The translations under genes were made by a program, and so were the position numbers. This document shows positions 1 through 7,496 of a DNA stretch of 43,994 bases, piece by piece. Position 1 is the first letter of the stretch. Every line of letters begins with the position of its first letter. The stretch spans positions 1 to 43,994 of the forward strand of contig JASDSW010000088.1 of assembly GCA_041441555.1 (NCBI GenBank), read 5' to 3'. The notes beneath the pieces were generated by a model. The model worked only from the letters and a program-made list of their open reading frames with translations, did no database searches and was not told the origin of the DNA. The DNA is from Pseudaeromonas sp041441555. GTDB taxonomy: Bacteria; Pseudomonadota; Gammaproteobacteria; Enterobacterales; Aeromonadaceae.

Positions 1-286
1 ATCACAGACGATCTGCCTGTTCAAATTTCATTAACAAAGTGCGATCCCGCCCTGATCTTCCCGTCAAAACTTGATCGTGGTGAGCTTTCCCATTCGAACT
101 CATTCCAACGGACAAACCATTGCGCTAGCCTTAGGGCTCAAAAAGCGCGAGATGCTTGCCGTGTGGTGTCGGGTTGCGCCATAAAAGTCCATCGGCGCTA
201 GGATAAGCGCAACTCCGGGGTGGCTTTGACGTTGCGGCCGAGGTGGCGAGCGGAGGGAACCGAATGTTCAAGGGGGGAGACAAACC
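1..286. other. Intergenic start of window, no gene seen
   Basis: No convincing coding region is visible in these 286 bases. Open frames on either strand lack a ribosome binding site and protein-like composition. A short inverted repeat is present (GTTGCGC at 172-178 and GCGCAAC at 207-213). The segment ends in the ribosome binding site of the next gene. Confidence 0.5.
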
Positions 287-493
287 GTGCTGAGTCCACA
301 ACGAGAAGCTCTCTGGCAGCAGATCAAGGCCGTGGCGGTCTATATCACGCTGGCCATCTGGGGCTGTGGTGCACTGGCCGTACTGCATTGGCATTATTCC
401 GGCTGGTGGTTGTTATTCGCTCTGTTACTGGGCTGGGCCTTCTATTATCCGTTTGTCCGTGGCTATATCGAACGCAAATATTTTCGCAGCTGA
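287..493 (+). CDS. Small inner-membrane protein, two predicted TM helices
   Basis: A 68-residue protein of unknown function. Two hydrophobic stretches (about residues 15-34 and 39-56) are separated by a short Trp/His-containing turn, and the C-terminus is basic (RGYIERKYFRS), which suggests a helical hairpin with a cytoplasmic tail. The GTG start at 287 is chosen because a strong purine-rich ribosome binding site (AGGGGGGAGA, 271-280) lies six bases upstream. An overlapping longer frame (220-540) has no such site and reads unlike a protein. I do not recognise a family, so no function is offered. Confidence 0.6.
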   Translation: MLSPQREALWQQIKAVAVYITLAIWGCGALAVLHWHYSGWWLLFALLLGWAFYYPFVRGYIERKYFRS

Positions 494-609
494 TCGCTGC
501 TATTGATGATTCAATGCGTAATCCAAACAACCGGGCTTGACCGGACGCCTTTGCGCAAGTGACACCGGTGTTGATGTTTGAAAACTGAATTTTATAAAGG
601 AAATTAAAA

Positions 610-1143
610 GTGAAGTTTGAAACCAACCGTTTGATCATCCGGCATCCAAACATGGACGATGCGGCGGATATCTTCAGGAATTATGCGCAAGATAGCGAAG
701 TTACCAAGTATTTGACTTGGAAGCCCCATAAAGAATTAAAAGAGACCCAGCGTTGGATTAAATATTGTATTGAAAACGCGAATACCAAGAGCAGTTTGGT
801 ATTTGTCTTGTATTCCAAGGAAGCGACTGAAGCCATTGGCATGATTGATTTTCGCCTGGAAGGGTTTAAAGCCCACTTTGGCTATGTGTTGGCCAGAAGA
901 TATTGGAATCAAGGTCTGATGACCGAAGCCATGCAGCCGCTCATCGAATATTTTAATGAAAACCCCAATATATACCGGCTTTGGGCGGCGCACGATATCG
1001 AGAATGAAGCATCCGGGAAGGTGATGTTAAAGTTAGGAATGAGATGTGAAGGGGTTATGTCAGGAAAACTGATATATCCTAATATTTCCAGTGAGCCAAG
1101 AGATAGCACATATTATTCATTAGACTGCAGGCGGTATATTTAG
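610..1143 (+). CDS. GNAT family N-acetyltransferase (RimJ/RimL-like)
   Basis: A 177-residue protein with the architecture of RimJ/RimL-type GNAT acetyltransferases, which move an acetyl group from acetyl-CoA to an amine (protein N-terminus or small molecule). The opening 'FETNRLIIRHP' is the typical first strand of this subgroup. The acetyl-CoA-binding motif is at about residues 96-106 (RRYWNQGLMTEA) and the second conserved helix at about 132-144 (NEASGKVMLKLGM). The GTG start at 610 follows an AAAGGAAA site at 596-603. The gene is visibly more AT-rich than its neighbours and is flanked by AT-rich DNA, so recent acquisition is plausible. The substrate cannot be read from the sequence. Confidence 0.85.
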   Translation: MKFETNRLIIRHPNMDDAADIFRNYAQDSEVTKYLTWKPHKELKETQRWIKYCIENANTKSSLVFVLYSKEATEAIGMIDFRLEGFKAHFGYVLARRYWNQGLMTEAMQPLIEYFNENPNIYRLWAAHDIENEASGKVMLKLGMRCEGVMSGKLIYPNISSEPRDSTYYSLDCRRYI

Positions 1144-1281
1144 ATTAATAAAATTAGAATTGTCATTTATCGCTTTTTTCAATTGTAGATAACCAGTGAG
1201 GCCCGTTGGTGTTCGGCGTTGATCAGCTAATAGTGGCGGAGTCTGGCCAGCTAACCCTCTGATTCATCATCAGGAGTAATT

Positions 1282-1671
1282 ATGTCCCCCCATTATTACC
1301 GCGGGTTGATTGGCGCTCTGCTGGCGCTGCCAGCCCTCTGGCCGGCTCTGTCGCCCGGGCCGCTGGAGTGGCAGTGGTTCTGGCCCAACTACCTCTTTTA
1401 TGCGGCCCCCCATGGGGTGGTCGTGGCACTGAGTCTCTGGTCACCGGCGCGGGGAATACCGACCCTCGTCATGCTGTTGCTCCTCAATCTGCAGTTGGCA
1501 CTGATCTATGGTTGGGTGCGCTGGGTGGTCCCGGGCAACGAGAGCGGATTGGCCTGGTTACTCTATATCCCTGGCTATGCGGTTTGCCTGGTGCTCTATG
1601 GTGTTTATCTGGCTTGCTCGTTGCGCAGAGCAGCCGTCAGAAAACAGGATGATCGTCGATATGCAGGATGA
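1282..1671 (+). CDS. Hypothetical membrane protein, about four TM helices
   Basis: A 129-residue, highly hydrophobic protein. Likely membrane segments are at about residues 7-24, 36-54, 58-78 and 90-112, with a basic C-terminal tail (SLRRAAVRKQDDRR). This fits a small polytopic inner-membrane protein with a cytoplasmic C-terminus. The ATG at 1282 has an AGGAG site at 1272-1276. Its 3' end overlaps the start of the next gene by about 20 bases, suggesting translational coupling. No family is recognised. Confidence 0.65.
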   Translation: MSPHYYRGLIGALLALPALWPALSPGPLEWQWFWPNYLFYAAPHGVVVALSLWSPARGIPTLVMLLLLNLQLALIYGWVRWVVPGNESGLAWLLYIPGYAVCLVLYGVYLACSLRRAAVRKQDDRRYAG

Positions 1672-2053
1672 ACAATGGAAGCGACTGTTGGAACTTGCCC
1701 GAGCCACGCTGGGCAGGGGGGCCTCGGCCAGTTGGGCGAGTGACTCTTGGTGTGGCTGGACCACGTTTTCCAGCCTGGAACATCAGCTGACTTATTGGGC
1801 GCGAGGTGTACCGGATGCCGAGGAGCTACTGGCGGATAGAACCGTCGATGGAGGTCTGTGGCCGCAATCTTTCTACTATCAGGATTTGGCGCACATCATC
1901 TTCCCTGCTCGCTTTTATTGGGAACACCTGGTTGCCGGTGTGTTTCAATCAGGCTACAAGACACAAGACATTGCCCGTCTGTCGGCTGAGTTACACAAGG
2001 CTGCAATTCCACATCGTCTGACCGAGATGGTGCTGGAGGTGAAGCTCTATTGA
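1649..2053 (+). CDS. Hypothetical cytoplasmic protein
   Basis: A 134-residue protein without signal peptide or membrane segment, rich in Trp, Leu and Tyr. Features include MIVDMQDEQWKRLLELARAT at the N-terminus and an aromatic stretch near residues 70-88 (GLWPQSFYYQDLAHIIFPARF). Two in-frame starts are possible, ATG 1649 and ATG 1661. The second has an AGGA 11 bases upstream, so the first four residues are uncertain. It overlaps the end of the preceding membrane-protein gene, and the pair may be co-translated. The shape recalls small defence-immunity or DUF-type proteins, but I cannot assign a family. Confidence 0.6.
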   Translation: MIVDMQDEQWKRLLELARATLGRGASASWASDSWCGWTTFSSLEHQLTYWARGVPDAEELLADRTVDGGLWPQSFYYQDLAHIIFPARFYWEHLVAGVFQSGYKTQDIARLSAELHKAAIPHRLTEMVLEVKLY

Positions 2054-2109
2054 TGTGAGTACCAGCCAGGAGTGCGTCTCTCTCACTTTAATAATCACCG
2101 GAGTCATGG

Positions 2110-2340
2110 ATGCAGATCACCGCGATACACCTCGACCCGCTGCGCTGTCCGTTATGTGGCCAGGCGAATGGCTGCCAGGATCTGGGGGCGAAGGATGACC
2201 TCCACGGATGCTGGTGTCACGATCCGGTACTGCGTTTTTCGCCAGAGCTCCTGGCTCGAGTGCCGCAGTCACTGCGCGGCAAGGCCTGCATCTGCAAGGC
2301 TTGTGTGGTGGCGTTTGCTGCTCAGCCACCCAAGGCATAA
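2110..2340 (+). CDS. Cysteine-rich CWC family protein
   Basis: A 76-residue protein with eight to nine cysteines in a fixed pattern: CPLCG near residue 13, C-x10-CWC in the middle (GCWCHDP) and CICKAC near the C-terminus. This matches the small 'cysteine-rich CWC' family, thought from its pattern to bind metal, probably zinc. The molecular role is not established. The ATG at 2110 has a GGAG site five bases upstream. No signal peptide is seen, so a cytoplasmic location is likely. Confidence 0.75.
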   Translation: MQITAIHLDPLRCPLCGQANGCQDLGAKDDLHGCWCHDPVLRFSPELLARVPQSLRGKACICKACVVAFAAQPPKA

Positions 2341-2428
2341 AGGAGCCGTCGTTGCTCTTGGCTGCCACTCTGCTGGGCCGGAAGCTGTCCTATACTCACG
2401 TCGTTAATCGATTCGGTGCGGGGGCTGC

Positions 2429-3238
2429 ATGGGATTCGGCTGGCGGTGGTTGGTGGTATGGCTGGTGCTGATGGGGCCGGGCTGGTGTGGTGCGCAGCCG
2501 TTGGCTCGTAATGCCGCCATCACGCTGATCACCGAGGAGTGGCCGCCGTACAACTATGTTGAGCAGGGGCACCTGTCTGGCGTCTCGGTGCGAATTGTGC
2601 GGGCTCTGCAGCAGCAGCTGGGACGCAGCGATCCGATCCGGCTCTACCCGAGCATGCGAGCCAGTAAGATACTTCAGACCCAACCGCGCACCATGATGTT
2701 CTCCATGTTCCGCACCCCGCAGCGCGAGGCGAGTTACAAATGGATCGGTCCCATCGGTCGCGATGCCATCTATTTCTATCAGCGCTGTGGCAGCCCGCTG
2801 CAGATCCGCACACTCAAGGATGCCAAGGACGTACCAGTGATCGCCAGTCGGCAGGCCGTACTGGTGTTCAATACGCTGACCTCGCTCGGTTTTACCAATC
2901 TGGATGCCAGCGCTTACAGCAGTAAACAGGTGTATGGCAAGCTGCTGCGAGGTCGAGCGGAGCTGGCGATCAGCGATTCACCACAAGGGGTTCAGTATCT
3001 GTTGCAACAGATGGGGTTGCCGGCCGATGCGTTACAACAGACGCCGGTCAAGGTGGTGGAGTCGGATCTCTATATCGCCGCCTCGCTGGATTTTTCCGAT
3101 GGCGAAATCGCGCTGTGGCAACAGGTGCTGAATCGTCTGAAGGCCAGCGGCGAGTTTGAACGGTTGTATCGGATGCCGCCGTTGACACTGGCAGACGTCG
3201 CGCCCCTGCCGACGGACGGCGAGGGCAAGACGCGATAG
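2429..3238 (+). CDS. Periplasmic substrate-binding protein, amino-acid ABC type (SBP_bac_3-like)
   Basis: A 269-residue secreted protein. Residues 1-22 form a signal peptide ending in WCGAQ. The mature region opens with 'ITLITEEWPPYNYVEQGHLSGVSVRIVRAL', the hallmark first strand and ligand loop of the family-3 solute-binding fold. Downstream, 'MMFSMFRTPQREASYKWIGPI' matches the second ligand-binding segment of the same family. No permease or ATPase is adjacent, so it is one of the stand-alone proteins of this fold common in Aeromonas, Pseudomonas and Vibrio. These may act as sensors or scavengers. The ligand is unknown. The ATG at 2429 gives a canonical signal peptide. Confidence 0.8.
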   Translation: MGFGWRWLVVWLVLMGPGWCGAQPLARNAAITLITEEWPPYNYVEQGHLSGVSVRIVRALQQQLGRSDPIRLYPSMRASKILQTQPRTMMFSMFRTPQREASYKWIGPIGRDAIYFYQRCGSPLQIRTLKDAKDVPVIASRQAVLVFNTLTSLGFTNLDASAYSSKQVYGKLLRGRAELAISDSPQGVQYLLQQMGLPADALQQTPVKVVESDLYIAASLDFSDGEIALWQQVLNRLKASGEFERLYRMPPLTLADVAPLPTDGEGKTR

Positions 3239-3271
3239 GAGCGAACTTGAGTTCCGAGCGTGAAAAGAGAT

Positions 3272-3292
3272 AAGGCGGCTGGTGGCCGCCTT
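3272..3292 (+). terminator. Hairpin terminator candidate after solute-binding protein
   Basis: AAGGCGGC (3272-3279) pairs with GCCGCCTT (3285-3292) around a five-base loop. Only a short, interrupted T-rich stretch follows (TTGTCATTAT). It lies between convergent genes and could serve both, but the U-tract is weak. Confidence 0.5.
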
Positions 3293-3329
3293 GTCATTAT
3301 CGCTTGGCCGACCGGCCACCGAGCCCCTC

Positions 3330-4343
3330 TTAGTAGTTCAACAAGAAAGCATCCAGCGCCGTGGTGGGCTTGCCGCTGTTATCCATCAGCCCCAGGCTGT
3401 AGTTCTGCCAGTTCTTGTAGCTCTCGGGCTCCCAGTAGAAGACGCCGAGCCCCTTGCCGTTGGGGATCCACCTCATCTTCTCCAGCAGGCTGGCCACGGC
3501 ATCATGGCTGTTCTTGGGATCATCCCAGGGCATGCCGACCTCGACCACCATCACCTCCTTGTTGTAACGACTGACCATGTCGCTGAGATTGTCGTAGCAC
3601 TGGTTGTTCATGGTGTACCAGTCGCCGTTGCCGGTCTGGGTGGGGTAGATGGAGGCACCGACCACGTCCCACTTGCCCCCGTTGGCCTTGAGGCCGTCGA
3701 ACATCCAGCGATAGAGGCTGTTGTTCTCGCAGTTGGCGAGGTGAACGATCACCTTGGTGGAACTGTTGACCGCCTTCACCGCGTCGTAACCGCTGTTGAT
3801 GAGCCAGGCGAAGTTCTTCATGTTGACCGAGGCCTTGCCCTCGGGCCACAGCATGCCGTTGTTGGTCTCGTTGCCGACCTGCACCCACTTGGGGGTAATG
3901 CCGGCATTTTTCAGGGTGGTCAGCGAGTTATAGGTGTGCCAGTAGACGTTCGACATCAACTGGTCAAAGGTGTACTTGCTCCAGGCGGCGGGTTTGTTCT
4001 GTTTGCCCGGATCGGCCCAGGAGTCGCTGTAGTGGAAGTCGATCAGGAGGTCGAAACCGGCGGCCTTGGCGCGTTTGGCCTTGGCGACCACATCGCTGAT
4101 GTTGCTCCAACCATCGGCCGGATTAACCCAGACCCGCAACCGGATGGCGTTCATGCCATGAGCCTTGAGGATCGGGAACAGATCCTGTTGTTTGCCACTG
4201 TCGTTATAGAATTTGTAGCCGGCCTTCTCCATCTGGGTCAGCCAGCTGACATCGGCACCTTTGACCATGGCGTTGGCCAGTGGTTGATAGAGGGCGCTTG
4301 CGGCCAGTGCGAGCGCGGCCAGGGTGTTGCACTTCCACTTCAT
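3330..4343 (-). CDS. ganB: Arabinogalactan endo-beta-1,4-galactanase, GH53 (secreted, short form)
   Basis: A 337-residue glycoside hydrolase family 53 enzyme that would cut internal beta-1,4-galactosidic bonds in type I galactan (pectin side chains). The signal peptide is residues 1-25, ending LANA. Family signatures are present: 'KGADVSWL' (28-35), 'NAIRLRVWVNP' (65-75), 'DFHYSDSWADPGKQNKPAAW' (102-121), the acid/base Glu in 'QVGNETNNGMLWPEG' (Glu159) and the nucleophile Glu in 'VMVVEVGMPW' (Glu268). It is about 65 residues shorter than the second paralogue in this window. It lies downstream of the small secreted protein and chemoreceptor on the same strand. ATG 4343 is preceded by GGAGG. 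It is predicted periplasmic or exported; no anchor is visible. Confidence 0.93.
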   Translation of the reverse strand: MKWKCNTLAALALAASALYQPLANAMVKGADVSWLTQMEKAGYKFYNDSGKQQDLFPILKAHGMNAIRLRVWVNPADGWSNISDVVAKAKRAKAAGFDLLIDFHYSDSWADPGKQNKPAAWSKYTFDQLMSNVYWHTYNSLTTLKNAGITPKWVQVGNETNNGMLWPEGKASVNMKNFAWLINSGYDAVKAVNSSTKVIVHLANCENNSLYRWMFDGLKANGGKWDVVGASIYPTQTGNGDWYTMNNQCYDNLSDMVSRYNKEVMVVEVGMPWDDPKNSHDAVASLLEKMRWIPNGKGLGVFYWEPESYKNWQNYSLGLMDNSGKPTTALDAFLLNY

Positions 4344-4468
4344 TGTCTATCCTCCAAACCTGTTTTTATCAGACCTGTTGTTGTCAGACGCTTGTTGCGC
4401 CTTGTCGTCAGGCAATGAACGGCTTATGCCTGCGTGGATGCGCTATCCCGTTGGCGCATGCACTCAGG

Positions 4469-4488
4469 GGCGGGCAAGGCTGCCCGCC
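4469..4488 (-). terminator. Hairpin downstream of small secreted-protein gene
   Basis: An eight-base stem, GGCGGGCA (4469-4476) with TGCCCGCC (4481-4488), sits about ten bases past the stop of the 4498-4917 gene and upstream of the short GH53 gene. There is no clear U-tract on the minus strand, so it may be an RNA-stabilising or processing hairpin rather than a full terminator. Confidence 0.4.
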
Positions 4489-4497
4489 ACAGGAGCC

Positions 4498-4917
4498 TCA
4501 GCCCTTCTTCACCGTGACGGTGATCTTGCTGGCATCACGGCGGTCCAGGACGAACTCGTAGGTGCCATCGGCTGGCGGTGTGAACTTGATGTCGCCCCAC
4601 TGATAGCCAGACTTGATGACCACCGGGGTATCGAGTTCAACCTTGCTGGTCGGATCGAACACGCCATAGGTGCTGTCACCCTTCCACTTCTCATCGGCGA
4701 ACTTGAACTTATAGGCATCATGACTGGCTTGCAGGGCAGCCTTGGCGCTCAGTACCCCTGCTTCGACCTGCTGCAGCTGCTGAGCCTTGGGAGCTTCCCA
4801 GTTATTCATTTCACCGCGCAGGAATATGGCACGGGTCTCGGCGCTATCGGCATCGGCCGCCAACGAGGGGAGGGCACAGCACAGCAGGCCAGCAACCAAC
4901 ATCATCTTCTTGAACAT
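4498..4917 (-). CDS. Small secreted protein, carbohydrate-binding (CBM-like) fold suspected
   Basis: A 139-residue protein with a signal peptide (residues 1-20, ALPSLAA). The mature part contains 'IFLRGEMNNWEA', 'YKFKFADEKWKGDSTYGV' and a final 'GTYEFVLDRRDASKITVTVKK'. These resemble the beta-sandwich starch/glycogen-binding modules (CBM48/E-set type) found in pullulanase-like and SusE-like proteins, where 'G.fN.W' and 'Y.fKf' are typical. No catalytic domain is attached. Its place between the chemoreceptor and a GH53 galactanase, all on the minus strand, suggests an accessory glycan-binding role in galactan use. The fold is an inference from short motifs and the ligand is unknown. Confidence 0.65.
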   Translation of the reverse strand: MFKKMMLVAGLLCCALPSLAADADSAETRAIFLRGEMNNWEAPKAQQLQQVEAGVLSAKAALQASHDAYKFKFADEKWKGDSTYGVFDPTSKVELDTPVVIKSGYQWGDIKFTPPADGTYEFVLDRRDASKITVTVKKG

Positions 4918-4976
4918 ATCAATTCCTCTTCCATAAACGCTAAACAGTGGTCTGTGTGGCCAGGTCGTGATGACCC

Positions 4977-5016
4977 GGCTCGCAGAGCCGCCGTGGTGTC
5001 AGCGGCTCTGCGAGCC
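4977..5016 (-). terminator. Perfect 15-bp inverted repeat after chemoreceptor gene
   Basis: Bases 4977-4991 are exactly complementary to 5002-5016 around a ten-base loop, a very stable GC-rich hairpin. It begins about 35 bases beyond the stop codon of the chemoreceptor gene. No run of T follows on the minus strand, so it could be a terminator with a poor U-tract or a 3'-end stabiliser. Confidence 0.55.
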
Positions 5017-5050
5017 GTTCGGGATGGCGGTGAACCACCACCCCGAGGGC

Positions 5051-7072
5051 TTACAGGGTGAACTTATGCACCAGTGCTTGCTGCTCACGGGAGAGCTGTT
5101 GCAGTTGTTCGCTGGTATGGCCGACCTGATCCAGGGCGGTCCGGTTCTCGTCGGCAATGCCGTTGATATTGCTCATGTTGCGAGCAATCTCGGCGCTGGT
5201 GCACTGTTGTTGCTCGGCGGCGGCCGCGATCTGGCTACTGAGATCGGCAATGTGCTGCAGCTCGTTGGAGATGGTGTCGATGGCCTGCTTGGTGTTTTCG
5301 CTGTCCTCGGTGCAGATGGTCATAACCTCGCCGCTGGCGCGGATTGCTTCGACGGCTTGGCGCACGCTCGACTGCAGGGCGTTGATCATGTTCTGGATCT
5401 CGGAGGTGGAGGCGGCAGTGCGTCGGGCCAGATTGCGTACCTCATCGGCCACCACGGCAAAGCCGCGACCCTGATCACCGGCACGGGCGGCTTCGATGGC
5501 TGCGTTCAGGGCCAACAGGTTGGTCTGCTCGGCGATCTGGCTGATGACATCCAGGATGCCGCCAATATCGACGCTGAGGCCATGGACCTTCTCGATCACC
5601 GACTGGGAGTCCTGCAGCTGATTGGCCAGCAGGTTGATACGGCCGATGGTACCTTCACTGATGGTGCGCCCCTCATCGGCCTTACGGGTCACGGCGACCA
5701 CGGATTGCAGGGAGTGATGGGCTGCACTGGCCACATCGCCCACCGTGTGCTCCATCTCCACCATGGCGGTAGCGACGCCGGCGGTTTCCAGCCGTTGCTG
5801 TTCGAGCTGCTGGTGGGTGATTTCCAGAGTGGACATGTTCCGTTCGGCGACGGCACCGAGCTCATTGGCGCTTTGCACCACCTGACAGAGCATGGTGCGC
5901 ATCTCCTGGGCCAGACCGTTGATCCCGGTGGCCAGGCGGCCAAACTCGTCCTGGCGGTTGTAATCGATCCGTTGGGTCATGTCGCCGTGGCTCAGGGCAT
6001 CGAGCACCTGGAGCGTCTGACGCATTGGCGTGCGGATGGAGTCGATGACGCGCCACAGCACCACACCAGCCAGCAGCAGGGCGATCACCAGACCGACGAA
6101 CAGCACCGATTTGAGCTGCGACAGCACCTGTTGCGACTCCTGCACCCGGCTTTGCAACTGCTGATCGATGGCGGAATCGATCTCGGCCAGTTCGCCGAGG
6201 ACCGAGTCGATGATGCGGCTGGCCTGTTCACTCTGGTTGCGCAACTGGCTGCTCTGCTCGGTCAGGCGCAGATGCTGGGCCAGCAGACCCTGATCGCCCG
6301 AGGTGGCAGCCAGCAACTGATCCAGTGCCTTGCCGAGTGAGGCTTCAAAGTCGATGCTGCCGCCGAAGGCGCTCTCCTGCTTGAGCAGCTCGGCCGCCAG
6401 CTCCTTGCGCTGGGCCTGCAGCTTCTCGACCAACTGACGGTTGGCATTGAGCCGTTGGCCGACCTGGCGGGCATCGTTCTGTTTGAGGGCTTCCTGGGTG
6501 GCATCGACCAGCAGCTCCAGGTTGTTGGCCAGGTTATGGCTCAGCCCGACGGTGTAGTGGGTGCCCAGCGGGGCGACCAGCAGCCCCATCTCCTTGAGCA
6601 GCCGTTTGTTGGCGCTGGCCAGTTCGCCATTGCTGGCCACCTTCTGTTGATCGCTTAGATTGGCGGCGTAGTCGTCCACCAGTTGCGAGGCGAGTTGCCA
6701 GTAGATGAGTTGCTGCTCTTGCAGTTCCCCTATTTTCTTGAGAATGGCGGGATGGTTGCTGGCCTTGGTGCGCAAGGTGCCGAGATCCTTGATGAAGGCA
6801 TCCTGCCAGTGCTGCAGCTGGGCCTTGCCATTGCGCACGCTGTCGCTCTCCTGCTGGGCCAGCAGACTGAGCAGTGTCTTGTCTTCCGAGAAGAGATCGC
6901 GTGTGACCGAGCGGCTCTGCACCAGGGTGGGGGCCACCTGACCGGCCAGGATGTCGACCTGAGACGCTAGCTGTTGGCCGGCGTGCAAGGCCATCACCAC
7001 CGCCAGAATCATCAGCACTATGATGAAGCCAAAGCCAAAGAGTATCCGTTGGATGATTGAGCTACTTTTCAT
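5051..7072 (-). CDS. Methyl-accepting chemotaxis protein
   Basis: A 673-residue membrane chemoreceptor. An N-terminal TM helix (about residues 8-30) leads into a long periplasmic, mostly helical ligand domain of about 290 residues, then a second TM helix (about 321-341), a HAMP linker and the coiled-coil signalling domain. The signalling hairpin tip 'EQTNLLALNAAIEAARAGDQGRGFAVVADEVRNLA' is split here as EQTNLLALNAAIEAARAG and GFAVVADEVRNLA; it contacts CheA and CheW. No C-terminal receptor-tethering pentapeptide is seen. The ATG at 7072 is preferred over an upstream start at 7129 because it gives a standard membrane start and has GGTGACC just upstream. It lies within the galactan genes, which suggests, but does not prove, chemotaxis towards galactan products. 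Confidence 0.92.
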   Translation of the reverse strand: MKSSSIIQRILFGFGFIIVLMILAVVMALHAGQQLASQVDILAGQVAPTLVQSRSVTRDLFSEDKTLLSLLAQQESDSVRNGKAQLQHWQDAFIKDLGTLRTKASNHPAILKKIGELQEQQLIYWQLASQLVDDYAANLSDQQKVASNGELASANKRLLKEMGLLVAPLGTHYTVGLSHNLANNLELLVDATQEALKQNDARQVGQRLNANRQLVEKLQAQRKELAAELLKQESAFGGSIDFEASLGKALDQLLAATSGDQGLLAQHLRLTEQSSQLRNQSEQASRIIDSVLGELAEIDSAIDQQLQSRVQESQQVLSQLKSVLFVGLVIALLLAGVVLWRVIDSIRTPMRQTLQVLDALSHGDMTQRIDYNRQDEFGRLATGINGLAQEMRTMLCQVVQSANELGAVAERNMSTLEITHQQLEQQRLETAGVATAMVEMEHTVGDVASAAHHSLQSVVAVTRKADEGRTISEGTIGRINLLANQLQDSQSVIEKVHGLSVDIGGILDVISQIAEQTNLLALNAAIEAARAGDQGRGFAVVADEVRNLARRTAASTSEIQNMINALQSSVRQAVEAIRASGEVMTICTEDSENTKQAIDTISNELQHIADLSSQIAAAAEQQQCTSAEIARNMSNINGIADENRTALDQVGHTSEQLQQLSREQQALVHKFTL

Positions 7073-7438
7073 ACGGTCACCATTGATATCGATTACATTG
7101 CGTGCTTTGCAGCCATGAACGGTCGTCAAACCAGCCTTTCTTGACGGCAGGAATCCTTTTATCGCATTGAATAATAAAGAACAAACTCAATGAAACTTGG
7201 CTTTTTGCGGTATGGGTTTTGAAATCCACTCGCCGACGGATGCAAAGGTTTTCATCTGTTCTTGTGTAAAATTACACTAATGGTGATTTGCGTTACACTG
7301 GTTTTTCGAGAGAGGGAGACACTGCGCGCGAGGGATGGGATCTTGCTCGCACTTTGGCGGTACTGACGGGGTTTCTGGCGTGTCGATGTTCGTCTCGCAC
7401 TCAGCTACCTTGGCTCATACCACCGAGGATCTGCGCGC
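7073..7438. other. Promoter region of chemoreceptor gene
   Basis: No protein-coding gene is convincing here. Open frames on the plus strand lack ribosome binding sites and are low quality. The AT-rich part (about 7150-7280) is where a chemoreceptor promoter should lie, and it holds the palindrome described separately at 7264-7299. The right-hand part is GC-rich spacer before the terminator of the ATPase gene. Confidence 0.5.
7264..7299. promoter_or_regulatory. Palindrome and phased TTACACT repeat upstream of chemoreceptor gene
   Basis: GTGTAAAATTACAC (7264-7277) is a perfect 14-base palindrome. The half-site TTACACT (7272-7278) is repeated at 7293-7299, exactly 21 bases on, i.e. two helical turns. 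This arrangement looks like a cooperative transcription-factor site about 190 bases upstream of the chemoreceptor start. The factor is unknown; a TyrR-like or similar dimer would fit the half-site but that is a guess. Confidence 0.4.
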
Positions 7439-7464
7439 AAAAAAAGCCCCCGGCAGGCGGGGGC
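7439..7464 (-). terminator. Rho-independent terminator of ATPase gene
   Basis: On the minus strand, GCCCCCG (7458-7464 read in reverse) pairs with the arm at 7446-7452 around a five-base loop, followed by a run of T complementary to the A-run 7439-7445. It lies about 30 bases past the stop of the ABC ATPase gene and is a textbook intrinsic terminator. Confidence 0.85.
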
Positions 7465-7496
7465 AAGGGTGGGATAACATCTCTGCAGGAGATGGC

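Noticed and set aside
3282..4418. Long plus-strand open frame antisense to the short GH53 gene
   Set aside because: It is the mirror of a clear GH53 gene in GC-rich DNA, with no ribosome binding site and no recognisable motifs. The same holds for other long antisense frames, such as 4967-6340 and 33669-35624.
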